From assembly GCA_017412505.1 (NCBI GenBank), contig JAFPXN010000042.1, positions 1-64,000 on the forward strand: a stretch of 64,000 nt of DNA, given 5' to 3'. Every line of letters begins with the position of its first letter. The stretch's first letter is position 1. The notes under the pieces were generated by a model. That model did not search any database, was not told the DNA's origin, and saw nothing but the letters and a program-made list of their open reading frames with translations. Shown here piece by piece: positions 48,876-57,516 of the stretch. A program made the translations under genes and the position numbers. The stretch comes from Bacillota bacterium. GTDB taxonomy: Bacteria; Bacillota; Clostridia; Peptostreptococcales; Anaerovoracaceae.

Positions 48876-50026
48876 GAAAGATCCTGTGTCTGTCCACATC
48901 CAACTATTATCCGTTCCCCACGCGCAAGCAGAACGTCATGAACCGCATGACGGACTGCCGCGTCCTGTACGTCGATCCTCCCGTGACGATGATCGCGCCC
49001 CTGAAGGATCCGAAGGCAAAGGAACGGCTGACCGCCTATAAAGACGGACCGAAGCAGGCGCAGCCCAACGTGAAGGTCTACGCCCAGCCCCCGGTGCTGC
49101 CGTTCTTCAACAAGAAGCGTGCGGTGAACGAGGCGAATCAGAAAAAGCTGGCGAAGTATCTGGCGAAGATCCTGCGCGAAAACGAGTTCGGCACGGACTT
49201 CTGGGTCTGGTGCTACAGTCCGACGAGCTGCGACGTCATCGCGCCGCTGGCGAAGGAGATGGGCATCGATTCTTCCGTCCTGTGGAAGCGCACGGTCTAC
49301 GACTGCGTGGACCGGCACTCCGCTTATCCGGGCCACATCGATCCGAAGGTCGTGGACGAAATGGAAGAAGACCTGGCCAGGAGCTGCGGCTGCGTGTTCG
49401 CGACGGCGCAGGGCCTGTACGACAGACTGAAGGAATGCAACGGCAATACGCACCTCATTCCCAACGGCTGCGCGTTCGAGCTGTTCCACACGGCGGCGTC
49501 CATGGAAAAAGAGGGGGTCAGCCCGCACTTCGGCTTCGTGGGCATGCTGCAGGAATGTCTGGATTACGACTGCATCAAAGCGGTGGCGAAGGACTTCCCG
49601 GACGGCAAAGTGACCCTGATCGGCCGTACGCTGCCCGGCGTGGATATGTCCTGGACGCAGGAATATCCCAATATCGAAATGGCGGGTCTGGTGCCCCAGC
49701 CTCAGCTGCCGGAGCGCATCAAGGACTTCGACCTGTGCCTGAACGTCTTTGCGGACAACGAACTGTCCCGGGACGTCAGCCCGCTGAAGTTCTACGAGTA
49801 CCTGGCGACGGGCAAACCCGTCGTAAGCACGCTCGTGCCGCTGCAGGTGCTGGATTACGCGGACTGCATCTATCTGGCGGAAACGCCCGCAGAATTCGTG
49901 ACGCGCTGCCGCGAAGCGCTGGCGGAGACGCCGGACTCCCCGAAGCGCGAGGCGCGCATCGAAGCCGCCCGCCGCAATTCCTGGGACGAAAAAGTGGGAG
50001 AAATGAAGGAGATCCTGGGCTGGTAA
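48872..50026 (+). CDS. Glycosyltransferase (TuaH/GT4-like)
   Basis: 384 aa GT-B fold. MRKILCLSTSNYYPFPTRKQ starts the first Rossmann half; VYDCVDRHSAYPG and FATAQGLYDRLKECNGNTHLIPNG lead to the second half with FGFVGMLQECLDYD and VSPLKFYEYLATGKPVVST. The order resembles TuaH-like glycosyltransferases of teichuronic acid clusters. The sugar donor and acceptor are unknown. Coupled by ATGA to the GT4-CsaB gene. Confidence 0.88.
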   Translation: MRKILCLSTSNYYPFPTRKQNVMNRMTDCRVLYVDPPVTMIAPLKDPKAKERLTAYKDGPKQAQPNVKVYAQPPVLPFFNKKRAVNEANQKKLAKYLAKILRENEFGTDFWVWCYSPTSCDVIAPLAKEMGIDSSVLWKRTVYDCVDRHSAYPGHIDPKVVDEMEEDLARSCGCVFATAQGLYDRLKECNGNTHLIPNGCAFELFHTAASMEKEGVSPHFGFVGMLQECLDYDCIKAVAKDFPDGKVTLIGRTLPGVDMSWTQEYPNIEMAGLVPQPQLPERIKDFDLCLNVFADNELSRDVSPLKFYEYLATGKPVVSTLVPLQVLDYADCIYLAETPAEFVTRCREALAETPDSPKREARIEAARRNSWDEKVGEMKEILGW

Positions 50027-50060
50027 CGCCCGCGGGATATAGATCAAAGGAGAAATTCGG

Positions 50061-50594
50061 ATGAAGATCATCAACGAAAAAGGCAAACTGTTCGGGCTCA
50101 TCAACATCGTGGACCTGATCGTGCTGCTGCTCGTGGTCGCCGTCATCGGCGTCGTCGGAACGAAGCTGATGGGCAGCAAGGTGACCGACGCGGTATCCGC
50201 CAAGGCGGACTGCTGGGCGCAGGTGAGAGTCGCCGGCGCGCAGCCCTATCTGGTGGAGGAGGTGATGCGGCAGGAACTGCCGGGTCAGCGCATGGTCTCG
50301 GGCAACGAGTTCCTGTCCGGCACGGTCGAGGACGTCTGGATCGAAGACTACAAAGTCCAGGTGCAGTGCGACGACGGCCGCATCGTAACGTCCACGGACC
50401 CCGACAAGAAGGACATCATCTTCCTGATCAAGACGCAGGTGGCTCCGGATACGGCCAGCCCCAAGCTGGGCAGCCAGGAGATCCGCGCCGGCAGAACGCT
50501 GATCGTCAAGACGCAGACCGTCGAGATCGCAGGCATCATCCGTTACGTGGAGATCGGCGATTACGATCCTCCCGCGTCCATCCAGAAGCCTTAG
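50061..50594 (+). CDS. DUF4330 family membrane-anchored protein
   Basis: 177 aa. One N-terminal membrane helix (GLINIVDLIVLLLVVAVIGV) precedes an extracytoplasmic beta-rich domain ending in TLIVKTQTVEIAGIIRYVEI. DUF4330 genes are often next to O-antigen-ligase-type polymerases, as here, and are thought to assist polysaccharide assembly. Start supported by AAAGGAG. Confidence 0.88.
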   Translation: MKIINEKGKLFGLINIVDLIVLLLVVAVIGVVGTKLMGSKVTDAVSAKADCWAQVRVAGAQPYLVEEVMRQELPGQRMVSGNEFLSGTVEDVWIEDYKVQVQCDDGRIVTSTDPDKKDIIFLIKTQVAPDTASPKLGSQEIRAGRTLIVKTQTVEIAGIIRYVEIGDYDPPASIQKP

Positions 50595-50603
50595 TGACAC
50601 GCA

Positions 50604-52241
50604 ATGACTGAACTTGTGAAAAACAGTCTGTTCGTGCGGCTGATCGTCTGGCTGTACGGCACGCTGCGGCGCTTCTGGCGCAGCAGCCTGCTCGGACGGG
50701 GCTGGGCGCGCTGGCACGACAGCTGGCTGCAATCGAATACGAAGATCCATTGGGACGCATGGACCGGCATGGACGACCCCGCGGAGCATTCGGTATACGC
50801 GAAGTTCCTGCGCGCGGTCGAAAAGGTGCTGCAGAAAATCGGAGACTGGCTGCGCTGCAGCCTGCTGTACCGCATCCTGACCGGCATTCGCGACGGGTAT
50901 CTGAAGCTGTCTTCCGGCAGCCGGCTGTTCTCCGCGATCAACCGGGTGCCGCTGCACCGCTGGTTCCTTCTGCTGTTCCCCTGCTATCTGCTGATCGAAT
51001 ATACGGTGCGCGACCTGCTGGGTATCGCGATCCTGGCTTCTGTCTGGGAAGAACTGTTCATCATGGCCGGCTTCGCGCTCGTCCTGTGGCGCGCCTGCCT
51101 GAAGCAGTCGGATGGCTTCCGCCGCGCGACCGCGCTGGAGACGGCGCTGCTGCTCTATATGGCGGTGGGCCTGCTGCTGATGATGCTGAACCGGCCGTTC
51201 CCGGCCATCGCTTCGGCGGGTTACCGGGCGCAGGTGGAATACATCGTGTGGTACTTCATCCTGCTGCGCCTGATCGACGACGAGGCGGACGCGAAGGCGG
51301 TCGTTCTGGGATTCGGCATCGTGGTGTTCCTGCTGTCTCTGCACGGCATCTACCAGTATATCGTCGCCGTGCCCATTCCCTCCTCCTGGGTCAGCCAGAC
51401 GGAGATGGGCGTGCGCACGAGGGTATTCTCCCTGACGGGCAGCCCGAACATCTTCGGATCGCTGCTGCTGATGGGCGCCCCCATAGCCGCCTCCTGCGTT
51501 TACTATTTCAGGAACGGCTGGATGAAGTTCCTTGCGCTGTGCGCGACCGGCGCCATCTGCCTCAGCATCCTGTTCACGTTCTCCCGGGGCTCCTGGGTCG
51601 GCCTGGTGGTCGCCGTCATCCTGTTCGCGCTGTATATGGACAAGCGCCTGCTGGGACTGATGGGCATGGTCATGGCCGCCGTTCTGGTTCTGATCCCGTC
51701 CATTACGAGCCGCTTGACTTATCTGTTCACGACGGAGTACGCGGAGGCTTCCGCGATCGGCGGACGCGCGCTGCGCTGGGAAGTGGGCCGCAATCTGCTC
51801 CACGAGAATTCCCCGTGGCTGGGCTTCGGTCTGGGCCGCTTCGGCGGCGCCGTCGCCATGAACAACCAGGTCCTGGATAAGACGAAGGACTTCGAATACT
51901 TCTACATGGACAATTATTACCTCAAAACCCTTGTGGAAATGGGGTATTTGGGCATAATATTTTATATAGTCGCACTGGTCGCGTTCGCGGTCATGGCCGT
52001 CAGGGCCATCCGCGCCTGCAATCAGGGCCGGGTCTGGGACGTTTACGACGACGCGCTGACCCGCAGCAACGGGAACCTGAAGTGCCTTGCTGTCGGCCTG
52101 TTTGCCGGCATGACGGGCGTTCTGGTGCACTGCTATTTTGAGAACATTTTCGAAGAGCCATACATGATGGCTTATTTCTGGGGGCTGGCAGCCGCGCTGC
52201 AGCGGCTGGGGGCCATCAGCAGGGAAAGGAGCAGAACATGA
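50604..52241 (+). CDS. O-antigen ligase/polymerase family membrane protein
   Basis: 545 aa with about 11-12 hydrophobic segments. The Wzy/WaaL-like region is seen in VFSLTGSPNIFGSLLLMGAP, then ILFTFSRGSWVGLVVAVILF and, in the big external loop, RALRWEVGRNLLHENSPWLG. It should join polysaccharide repeat units or ligate a glycan to a lipid or protein acceptor outside the membrane. A hydrophilic N-terminal stretch of about 110 residues is not usual in the family. The stop overlaps the next gene by four bases. Confidence 0.88.
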   Translation: MTELVKNSLFVRLIVWLYGTLRRFWRSSLLGRGWARWHDSWLQSNTKIHWDAWTGMDDPAEHSVYAKFLRAVEKVLQKIGDWLRCSLLYRILTGIRDGYLKLSSGSRLFSAINRVPLHRWFLLLFPCYLLIEYTVRDLLGIAILASVWEELFIMAGFALVLWRACLKQSDGFRRATALETALLLYMAVGLLLMMLNRPFPAIASAGYRAQVEYIVWYFILLRLIDDEADAKAVVLGFGIVVFLLSLHGIYQYIVAVPIPSSWVSQTEMGVRTRVFSLTGSPNIFGSLLLMGAPIAASCVYYFRNGWMKFLALCATGAICLSILFTFSRGSWVGLVVAVILFALYMDKRLLGLMGMVMAAVLVLIPSITSRLTYLFTTEYAEASAIGGRALRWEVGRNLLHENSPWLGFGLGRFGGAVAMNNQVLDKTKDFEYFYMDNYYLKTLVEMGYLGIIFYIVALVAFAVMAVRAIRACNQGRVWDVYDDALTRSNGNLKCLAVGLFAGMTGVLVHCYFENIFEEPYMMAYFWGLAAALQRLGAISRERSRT

Positions 52242-53485
52242 AGGTATGCGTCATCGGGCTTGGCTATATCGGCCTTCCCACCGCAGCCATGTTTGCAAAC
52301 GCCGGACACGACGTCTTAGGCGTGGATAAAAAGCCGCAGATCGTCGAAGCGCTCAATCGCGGAGAGATCATCATCGAAGAAAACGGTCTGCCGGAATACA
52401 TCAAAGCCGTCGTAGAAAAAGGCCACCTGCGCGCCGCGCTGGAGCCGGAAACATCCGACGCCTATATCATTTCCGTTCCGACGCCCATCACGGAGGATAA
52501 GAAGGCGGATATGCGCTTCGTGGAAAGCGCGACCCGCAGCATCGTCCCCCTGCTGAAAAAGGGCGACCTCGTGATCCTGGAATCCACGTCCCCCGTGGGG
52601 ACGGTCGACAGTCTGATGCTGCCCATCCTGGAGAAGAGCGGTCTGAAGGCCGGCGTCGATTTCGGTCTGGGCCATTCGCCTGAGCGGGTCATCCCGGGAA
52701 AGATCCTGTACGAGCTCGTACACAATTCCCGCATCGCCGGCGGCATCGACAAGGAGAGCGCCCACCGCATCGCGGAACTGTACAGAAGCTTCGTCGAGGG
52801 CGAGATCTACGAGACCGATGCCCGCACGGCGGAGATGTGCAAGCTGTCCGAGAATACGTTCCGCGACGTGAACATCGCGTTCGCCAACGAGCTGGCGAAG
52901 ATCTGCGAAGAGCAGGGCATCAACGTCTGGGAACTCATCGAGATCTGCAACAAGCATCCGCGGGTGAACATCCATCAGCCCGGTCCGGGCGTCGGCGGTC
53001 ACTGCATCGCGGTGGATCCCTGGTTCATCGTGGAGAAAGAACCGGGTCTGGCGCAGATCATCCGCAAATCCAGAGAGACGAACGACTCCATGCCCGCCTA
53101 CGTGGCAGGCCGCGCGGAGGAGATCCTGGCGGGCGTCAGCGATCCGAAGGTCTGCATCTTAGGCGCGACGTACAAGCCGGACGTGGACGACATGCGCGAA
53201 AGTCCCATTCTGCACCTGGTGGACGAGCTGAAGGCGAAGGGCGTCGCAGTCGCGGTGCACGATCCGCACGCGGCAAAGCGGCCCGGTATCGAAGGCGACC
53301 TGCTGAAGGCCGCGGAAGGCGCGGACCTCGTGATCCTCGGCGTCAACCACAAACAGTTTAAAGAACTGGATTATCCGGCGCTGGCGAAGGCCGTGCGTAC
53401 AAAGAACTTTCTGGATACGAGAAACTTCGCGGACAAAGCGGCGGCGGAAGCCGCGGGATTCGCGTACTATCTGCTGGGAAAATAG
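52238..53485 (+). CDS. wecC: UDP-N-acetyl-D-mannosamine dehydrogenase
   Basis: 415 aa. The NAD fold is VIGLGYIGLPTAAMFANAG (residues 5-23) and the catalytic Cys is Cys256 in GPGVGGHCIAVDPWF. NTFRDVNIAFANELA is also typical of this dehydrogenase family. It makes UDP-ManNAc uronate from UDP-ManNAc in two NAD-dependent steps; other sugar nucleotides of the family cannot be excluded. UDP-ManNAc synthesis (WecB) is not encoded here. The next gene starts directly after its stop. Confidence 0.92.
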   Translation: MKVCVIGLGYIGLPTAAMFANAGHDVLGVDKKPQIVEALNRGEIIIEENGLPEYIKAVVEKGHLRAALEPETSDAYIISVPTPITEDKKADMRFVESATRSIVPLLKKGDLVILESTSPVGTVDSLMLPILEKSGLKAGVDFGLGHSPERVIPGKILYELVHNSRIAGGIDKESAHRIAELYRSFVEGEIYETDARTAEMCKLSENTFRDVNIAFANELAKICEEQGINVWELIEICNKHPRVNIHQPGPGVGGHCIAVDPWFIVEKEPGLAQIIRKSRETNDSMPAYVAGRAEEILAGVSDPKVCILGATYKPDVDDMRESPILHLVDELKAKGVAVAVHDPHAAKRPGIEGDLLKAAEGADLVILGVNHKQFKELDYPALAKAVRTKNFLDTRNFADKAAAEAAGFAYYLLGK

Positions 53486-54217
53486 ATGTCGGATTTCGCA
53501 AGCACAAAGATCCTGGGCGTCCGGGTGGATAAGGTGACGAAGGCGCAGGCGCTGGAAACGTTCCGGCAGCTGCTGGACGGCAGCCGCTGCGAACTGATCG
53601 TCACGCCGAACGCGGAGATCGTGGAAAAGGCGTCCAAGACGCCGCAGCTGCGGCGCATCATCAACGAGGAAGCTGCGCTGGTCACGCCGGACGGCGTGGG
53701 CCTGATCTACGCCTCGAAACTGAAGGGCGACCCCATCGAAGAGAAGGTCGCCGGCATCGATTTCGCCCGCAGCGCCATCGAACTCTGCGCGCAGCTGGGC
53801 CGCAGCGTCTATCTGCTGGGCAGCAAGCCCGGCGTGGCGGAAATGGCCGCGGCGAATCTGGAGAAAGAGATCCCGGGTCTGAAGATCGCGGGTTTCCGGG
53901 ACGGCTACTTCAAGGAAGAAGAGGAAGCGTCCGTCGTAAGGCAGATCAACGAAAGCGGGGCGGATTTCCTGTGCGTCGCCCTCGGCTCTCCGAAGCAGGA
54001 ATATTTCGTCATCCGGCACAGGGATATGCTGAAGGTCAAAGCGGCAGCGGGCCTTGGCGGCAGTCTGGACATCTGGTCCGGGCAGCTGAACAGGGCGCCG
54101 GCCTTTTATATCGATCACGGCCTGGAATGGCTGTACAGAATGATCCAGGAGCCCAAGCGCTTAAAGCGCCTGCCGGCTCTGCCGGTCTTTCTGATCAAAG
54201 CGGCAATACGGAGGTAA
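53486..54217 (+). CDS. tagA: WecG/TagA/CpsF family glycosyltransferase
   Basis: 243 aa, GT26. The conserved [20 protein letters not shown], then [28 protein letters not shown] and [12 protein letters not shown] match the family. TagA transfers ManNAc to undecaprenyl-diphospho-GlcNAc in wall teichoic acid; WecG uses ManNAcA. With wecC upstream, a ManNAc or ManNAcA linkage is expected. In bacteria with S-layers tagA and csaB act together to build the pyruvylated secondary wall polymer. It ends one base before the transketolase gene. Confidence 0.9.
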   Translation: MSDFASTKILGVRVDKVTKAQALETFRQLLDGSRCELIVTPNAEIVEKASKTPQLRRIINEEAALVTPDGVGLIYASKLKGDPIEEKVAGIDFARSAIELCAQLGRSVYLLGSKPGVAEMAAANLEKEIPGLKIAGFRDGYFKEEEEASVVRQINESGADFLCVALGSPKQEYFVIRHRDMLKVKAAAGLGGSLDIWSGQLNRAPAFYIDHGLEWLYRMIQEPKRLKRLPALPVFLIKAAIRR

Positions 54218-54218
54218 C

Positions 54219-55037
54219 ATGGAAACAGTACAGCTGCAGAAGATCGCTCAAACAGTAAGGCAGGACATCATACGGGAAGTATATTCGGCGGGATCCGGCC
54301 ATCCCGGCGGCAGTCTTTCGGCTACCGATATCCTCACCGCCCTGTACTTCAGTGAAATGAACGTCGACCCGGCGGATCCCGCGAAGAAGGGCAGGGACCG
54401 CTTCGTCCTCTCCAAGGGTCATGCGGCGCCGGCGCTGTATGCCTGTCTGGCGGAACGCGGATTCTTCCCGAAAGAGAACCTCGTGACCCTGCGCAGACTG
54501 GGCAGCAGCCTGCAGGGCCACCCCAGCAAGAAGCTTCTCCCCGGCGTGGAGATGTCCACCGGCTCTCTCGGCCAGGGCATATCCGCGGCGGTCGGCATGG
54601 CGCTGGCCGGCAAGGCGGACGCGGATCCGGGCAGGATCTACGCGCTGCTGGGCGACGGAGAGCTTCAGGAAGGCATGGTCTGGGAAGCCGCCATGGCGGC
54701 AAGCCACTACAAGCTGGATAACCTCTGCGCCTTCGTGGACCACAACGGTCTGCAGATCGACGGACGAAACGAGGACGTCATGAACGTGATGCCCATCGCG
54801 GAGAAATTCGCGGTGTTCGGCTGGAACGTGCTGGAGATCGACGGGCACGACTTCGAACAGATCCTGGACGCGCTGGACATGGCGAAGAAATGCAAGGGCA
54901 TGCCCACCGTCATCGTGGCGGAGACCGTCAAGGGCAAGGGCGTATCGTTCATGGAAGGGCAGGCCGGCTGGCACGGCAAGGCCCCGAACGAGGAACAGGC
55001 GAAACAGGCGATGGCAGAGCTGGGAGGTGAGCTGTAA
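54219..55037 (+). CDS. Transketolase, N-terminal subunit
   Basis: 272 aa. Thiamine-diphosphate-binding motifs: [37 protein letters not shown] and [20 protein letters not shown] ending in the NGL stretch of the metal site. It is the first half of a split transketolase, common in Clostridia, and works with the product of the next gene to move two-carbon units between sugar phosphates. Here it lies in the polymer operon, perhaps to supply pentose or other sugar phosphates. Overlaps its partner by one base (TAATG). Confidence 0.93.
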   Translation: METVQLQKIAQTVRQDIIREVYSAGSGHPGGSLSATDILTALYFSEMNVDPADPAKKGRDRFVLSKGHAAPALYACLAERGFFPKENLVTLRRLGSSLQGHPSKKLLPGVEMSTGSLGQGISAAVGMALAGKADADPGRIYALLGDGELQEGMVWEAAMAASHYKLDNLCAFVDHNGLQIDGRNEDVMNVMPIAEKFAVFGWNVLEIDGHDFEQILDALDMAKKCKGMPTVIVAETVKGKGVSFMEGQAGWHGKAPNEEQAKQAMAELGGEL

Positions 55038-55975
55038 TGGCAGAAAAGATCGCAACAAGAGCCAGTTACGGCAAAGTCCTGGTAGAACTGGGCGCGGAAA
55101 ATCCTGATATCGTCGTTCTGGACGCGGACCTGTCCGGGTCCACGCAGACGAAGAAGTTCGCGGACGTCTATCCCGAACGGTTTTATAACGCAGGCATCGC
55201 CGAAGCGAACATGATGGGCATGGCAGCGGGACTGGCCGTTTCCGGCAAGACCGTATTCGCCAGCAGCTTCGCGATGTTCGCGGCAGGCAGGGCGTACGAG
55301 ATCATCCGCAATTCCATCGCGTATACGCATGCCAACGTCAAGATCTGCGCCACCCATGCGGGTCTGACGGTCGGCGAGGACGGCGCCAGCCACCAGTGCC
55401 TGGAGGATCTGTCCCTGATGCGGACCATCCCCGGCATGACCGTACTCAACCCCGCGGACGACGTGAGCGCGAGAGCGCTGATCCGCGCGGCGGCAGCGTA
55501 CGACGGCCCGGTCTACGTGCGGCTGGGAAGAGCCGCGGTGCCCGTGCTCTATGAAGAAGGCAGGGCTTTCGAGATCGGCAGGGCGATCCGCATAAAGGAA
55601 GGCAAAGACGCCTGCATCATCGCGACAGGCATTATGGTGGACGCAGCTCTGCAGGCCGCGGAGATCCTGGCGGCGGAAGGACTCGAAGTCCGCGTCGTCG
55701 ACATGCATACGATCAAGCCTCTGGACAAGGACGAAGTGCTTGCAGCGGCGAAAGAATGCGGCGCCATCGTGACCGCGGAAGAGCACTCCGTGATCGGCGG
55801 GCTCGGTTCCGCTGTAGCGGAAGCCGTCTGCGGCGAAGCGCCCTGCAGAGTGAAGAGCATCGGCGTGCAGGATGAGTTCGGCCAGTCCGGCAAACCGGAC
55901 GAACTGCTGAAAGCGTACGGCCTGACGGCGGAGGATATCGCCGCAGCGGTCCGCGGGCTTGTTGGAAAATCTTGA
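55037..55975 (+). CDS. Transketolase, C-terminal subunit
   Basis: 312 aa. The pyrimidine-binding half is shown by VLDADLSGSTQTKKFADVYP, then NAGIAEANMMGMAAGLAVSG with the catalytic Glu, and GLTVGEDGASHQCLEDLSLM. The C-terminal domain contains EEHSVIGGLGSAVAEAVC. It forms the active transketolase with the N-terminal subunit. Its stop codon lies inside the TTGACA box of the next promoter, so transcription of the following gene begins within its end. Confidence 0.93.
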   Translation: MAEKIATRASYGKVLVELGAENPDIVVLDADLSGSTQTKKFADVYPERFYNAGIAEANMMGMAAGLAVSGKTVFASSFAMFAAGRAYEIIRNSIAYTHANVKICATHAGLTVGEDGASHQCLEDLSLMRTIPGMTVLNPADDVSARALIRAAAAYDGPVYVRLGRAAVPVLYEEGRAFEIGRAIRIKEGKDACIIATGIMVDAALQAAEILAAEGLEVRVVDMHTIKPLDKDEVLAAAKECGAIVTAEEHSVIGGLGSAVAEAVCGEAPCRVKSIGVQDEFGQSGKPDELLKAYGLTAEDIAAAVRGLVGKS

Positions 55976-56000
55976 CAATCACGCATAAGTAATGTAAAAT
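55972..56000 (+). promoter_or_regulatory. Consensus promoter at the end of the transketolase gene
   Basis: TTGACA (55972-55977), 17-base spacer, TAAAAT (55995-56000). It drives the 56032 gene and may serve the following division genes. Confidence 0.75.
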
Positions 56001-56031
56001 TCTCCCACAGTTCTCTGCGGGAGAATTTTTT
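55997..56031 (+). terminator. Operon terminator whose 3' arm holds a ribosome site
   Basis: AAATTCTCCC (55997-56006) pairs with GGGAGAATTT (56019-56028), followed by T-run, ending the surface-polymer operon. The 5' arm overlaps the -10 at 55995-56000. Messages starting near 56007 lack the 5' arm, leaving GGGAG free as ribosome site for the ATG at 56032. Confidence 0.75.
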
Positions 56032-56793
56032 ATGCACAGAAAAAAAGCAAAAGGGGGTAGTCTGGACAAGCGCATCGTCGCGGTCTGCAGTCCCATGCGC
56101 GCGAGCGGGGTCACGCTTACGGCCGCCGCGCTGGCCTGCGCGCTGGCGGAGCGGTCCTCCGCGTCGTTTGCCGAGACCGGAGAACCCTACGTATTCGACG
56201 CGTACGGATTGGGAAAGCATTTCCTGCTGAGCGGTTTTACCGATTTTCACCGCACGTTTCAGGAAGGTAAGGCGTTCCGGGGGCCGGAGAACCTCTGGCA
56301 CGGCGTGCACTGGGCCGTCAGGCCGGGTCATCTCGCGCTGCCGTCCCCGTTCCCTCAGACGGCGAAGGAACTGCTTCGCTTCGCGGAACGGCTGCCGGGA
56401 AAATACACCGTCCTGGACTGCTCCGGGATGGAGGAATCCATGCTCGCGGACGTGCTGGACCGTTCGGACACCGCCTTCATTGTCGTGGATCCTCTGCCCG
56501 GCAAATTGCTGCCCGCAGCCGCCGCGCTGCAGCGCCTGCGCTACGCCTACCCGCAGAGCGTTCTTGCGGTCAACCGCATGAACCGGGGCGTGCACAGGCG
56601 GGAACTGGACGCCTATCTGGGCACGACGCGCTATCTCTGCCTGCCGGACCTCGGCACCGAAGCGGTCTATAAGGCGGAATACGCCTGCGTGCTGCCCTGG
56701 GACCTCCCCGAGGGCAGGGCGTTTCTTTCTTCACTAAAAAAACATGGAGAAACATCGGGCAGGAATGGCAGTACAGTGGAATATATGGTATAA
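56032..56793 (+). CDS. Uncharacterised protein with possible degenerate MinD/ParA-like fold
   Basis: 253 aa. The start KRIVAVCSPMRASGVTLTAAALACALAERS resembles the beginning of a MinD/ParA ATPase, but the P-loop lysine-containing KGGxGKT motif is not present. Later KYTVLDCSGMEE and TAFIVVDPLPGKLLPAA look like strands 2 and 3 of that fold. Thus it may be an inactive relative or a different P-loop-like protein. It stands directly upstream of ftsE, suggesting a link to cell division or wall synthesis. The ATG at 56032 is preferred, with GGGAG eight bases upstream. I do not recognise a named family. Confidence 0.6.
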   Translation: MHRKKAKGGSLDKRIVAVCSPMRASGVTLTAAALACALAERSSASFAETGEPYVFDAYGLGKHFLLSGFTDFHRTFQEGKAFRGPENLWHGVHWAVRPGHLALPSPFPQTAKELLRFAERLPGKYTVLDCSGMEESMLADVLDRSDTAFIVVDPLPGKLLPAAAALQRLRYAYPQSVLAVNRMNRGVHRRELDAYLGTTRYLCLPDLGTEAVYKAEYACVLPWDLPEGRAFLSSLKKHGETSGRNGSTVEYMV

Positions 56794-56794
56794 T
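56786..56794 (+). promoter_or_regulatory. Extended -10 promoter of ftsE
   Basis: TGGTATAAT is a TGn-extended -10, about 40 bases before the GTG start of ftsE and overlapping the stop of the preceding gene. The -35 is poor. Confidence 0.5.
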
Positions 56795-56835
56795 TATATG
56801 TCAATTTGTACCCAAAACCACAAGAGGCCATATTT

Positions 56836-57516
56836 GTGATCATATTCGATAACATAACGAAACGATACGGATCGAAGGTGGCGCTCGAAGACGCGACGAT
56901 ACACATCGATAAAGGAGATTTCGTGTTTCTCGTCGGTCCTTCCGGCGCGGGCAAATCCACCTTCATCAAACTGATCCTGAAAGAGATCGAACCCGACGGG
57001 GGCCGGCTCTTCGTCAACGGACAGAACATCACCCACCTCTCCAACCGGGAGATCCCGCAGCTGAGGAGATCGCTGGGCGTCGTATTCCAGGACTTCCGTC
57101 TGCTGCCCAACAAGACCGTGTTCGAAAACGTGGCGTTCGCCATGGAAGTGCTTCACCACAACCAGCGCACGATCAAGCGGCAGGTGCCGCAGGTGCTCGA
57201 ACTGATGGGCATCGGCGACGCGGCGGAAAAATTCCCGGACGAGCTGTCCGGGGGCGAGCAGCAGAGAGTCGCCATCGCCCGGGCTATCATCAACAATCCC
57301 CAGGTGCTGATCGCGGACGAGCCGACAGGCAACCTGGACAAGGACACCGCCTGGGAGATCATGCAGCTGCTGAACCAGGTCAATCTCCGCGGCACGACCG
57401 TCGTCATGGTCACCCACGCGTTCGACATCGTGGAACGCATGGGCAAGCGCGAAGTGGAGATCGAGGGCGGACACATCGTCCGCGACACAAAGGGAGGGAT
57501 CATGGCCGATGTTTAA
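56836..57516 (+). CDS. ftsE: Cell division ATP-binding protein FtsE
   Basis: 226 aa from a GTG start (AAGAGG nine bases upstream), matching the usual FtsE length. Walker A GPSGAGKST at residues 34-42, signature LSGGEQQRV, Walker B LIADEPTGNLD and the switch VTHAF are intact. FtsE with FtsX forms a complex at the septum that uses ATP to switch on a wall hydrolase, here probably the M23 protein encoded two genes downstream. It overlaps ftsX by eight bases. Confidence 0.95.
   Translation: MIIFDNITKRYGSKVALEDATIHIDKGDFVFLVGPSGAGKSTFIKLILKEIEPDGGRLFVNGQNITHLSNREIPQLRRSLGVVFQDFRLLPNKTVFENVAFAMEVLHHNQRTIKRQVPQVLELMGIGDAAEKFPDELSGGEQQRVAIARAIINNPQVLIADEPTGNLDKDTAWEIMQLLNQVNLRGTTVVMVTHAFDIVERMGKREVEIEGGHIVRDTKGGIMADV

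Noticed and set aside
49776..52130. 784-codon leftward frame opposite the glycosyltransferase, DUF4330 and ligase genes
   Set aside because: Rich in Gln/His/Arg/Asp with no domains; antisense to three supported genes.
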